From positions 1-44,856 of the IMG/VR virus record IMGVR_UViG_3300009164_000131: DNA of 44,856 nucleotides; one strand, written 5' to 3'. Made by a program: the position numbers and the translations under genes. This document shows, piece by piece, positions 44,693 to 44,856 of this stretch. Every line of letters starts with the position of its first letter. The first letter of the stretch is position 1. The notes beneath the pieces are model-generated. The model searched no databases. It saw only the letters and a list, made by a program, of their open reading frames with translations, and was not told the origin of the DNA. This stretch comes from a virus.

Positions 44693-44856
44693 AAAAAAAC
44701 TGCTAAGACCCTCAATTACCTTCTCATGATGATGATTGCAAACTGGGCAATCATACTGTACTTCCTTGGAAAGTTTGGGCATGGTTTCAAAGAACTGTTG
44801 TATTTTCTTAAACTGCTCTTGAGATAAATTTTCAAGAAACTCTTTTAGTTCAGCCT
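44690..44856 (-). CDS. 26: gp26-like baseplate hub protein, 5' end missing
   Basis: The last 54 residues are visible (AELKEFLENLSQEQFKKIQQFFETMPKLSKEV then YDCPVCNHHHEKVIEGLSSFF). The CxxC...H pattern looks like a small zinc-binding end and matches my memory of gp26-like C-termini in T4-like marine phages. The gene ends in AGT TTT TTT TAA, directly beside the T8 run. Its start lies beyond the window. Confidence 0.7.
   Translation of the reverse strand, partial: AELKEFLENLSQEQFKKIQQFFETMPKLSKEVQYDCPVCNHHHEKVIEGLSSFF

Overview
This window is about 45 kb of an AT-rich, densely packed, strictly lytic T4-like myovirus genome. The diagnostic T4-type genes are a gp61-like primase, nrdA/nrdB, an ATP-dependent DNA ligase (gp30 type), a DsbA-like protein, an RNase H (rnh), gp33, gp59 and gp32, plus gp26/gp51-like baseplate hub proteins and a tail tape-measure protein. 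No integrase, repressor, CRISPR array or insertion sequence was seen. Several features suggest a proteobacterial, possibly betaproteobacterial, host: an Rz/Rz1 pair with Rz1 embedded, a proteobacterial outer-membrane beta-barrel protein, and a tmRNA tag ending in ALAA. The host itself cannot be fixed from this window.

Layout, left to right. 1-641 holds embedded spanins and an XhlA-like membrane protein. 763-7600 is a nucleotide-metabolism operon: primase, NrdA, an unknown protein, a secreted DNA/RNA nuclease, NrdB, a secreted small protein, then IscU and an A-type Fe-S carrier, a zinc-ribbon protein and a GIY-YIG-like protein. 7594-9296 holds membrane proteins. 9442-18718 holds replication and expression genes (GP88-like protein, DNA ligase, DEDDh exonuclease, DsbA, RNase H) among many small ORFs. 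18894-22179 holds small early-type genes, a MazG-like protein, and a lipoprotein plus secreted-protein pair. 22228-22970 is an RNA locus with four tRNAs (Glu, Asn, Thr, Tyr) and about 350 nt of highly structured non-coding sequence. 22994-32618 holds small accessory genes, an AAA+ ATPase, a phosphoesterase, a second MazG-like protein and a nucleotidase. 32625-34852 holds PhoH, holin, GH19 endolysin and a PD-(D/E)XK nuclease. 35060-35391 is a circularly permuted (two-piece) tmRNA. It is followed by a beta-barrel outer-membrane protein, a SleB-type hydrolase and a ClpP-like protease. 38403-42226 runs to gp33, gp59 and gp32. From 42268 to the end the minus strand carries the tape-measure gene and, upstream of it, gp51- and gp26-like reading frames.

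Transcription is organised by a repeated cassette: a CCCTAC...GTAGGG hairpin, then a host-type sigma-70 promoter (TTTACT-N17-TATAAT), then a short leader in which an ATG sits at the predicted +1 and a purine-rich Shine-Dalgarno follows. Candidate T4-type late promoters (TATAAATA/CTAAATA) precede some other genes.

The most unusual elements are these: the permuted tmRNA with an alanine G3-U70 pair and a 21-bp joining helix; a phage ClpP about 2 kb from it; a candidate -1 frameshift (T8 run) joining gp26- and gp51-like frames just upstream of the tape-measure gene, as in lambda G/GT; the unidentified structured RNAs in the tRNA cluster; and the IscU/IscA cassette next to the ribonucleotide reductase genes.
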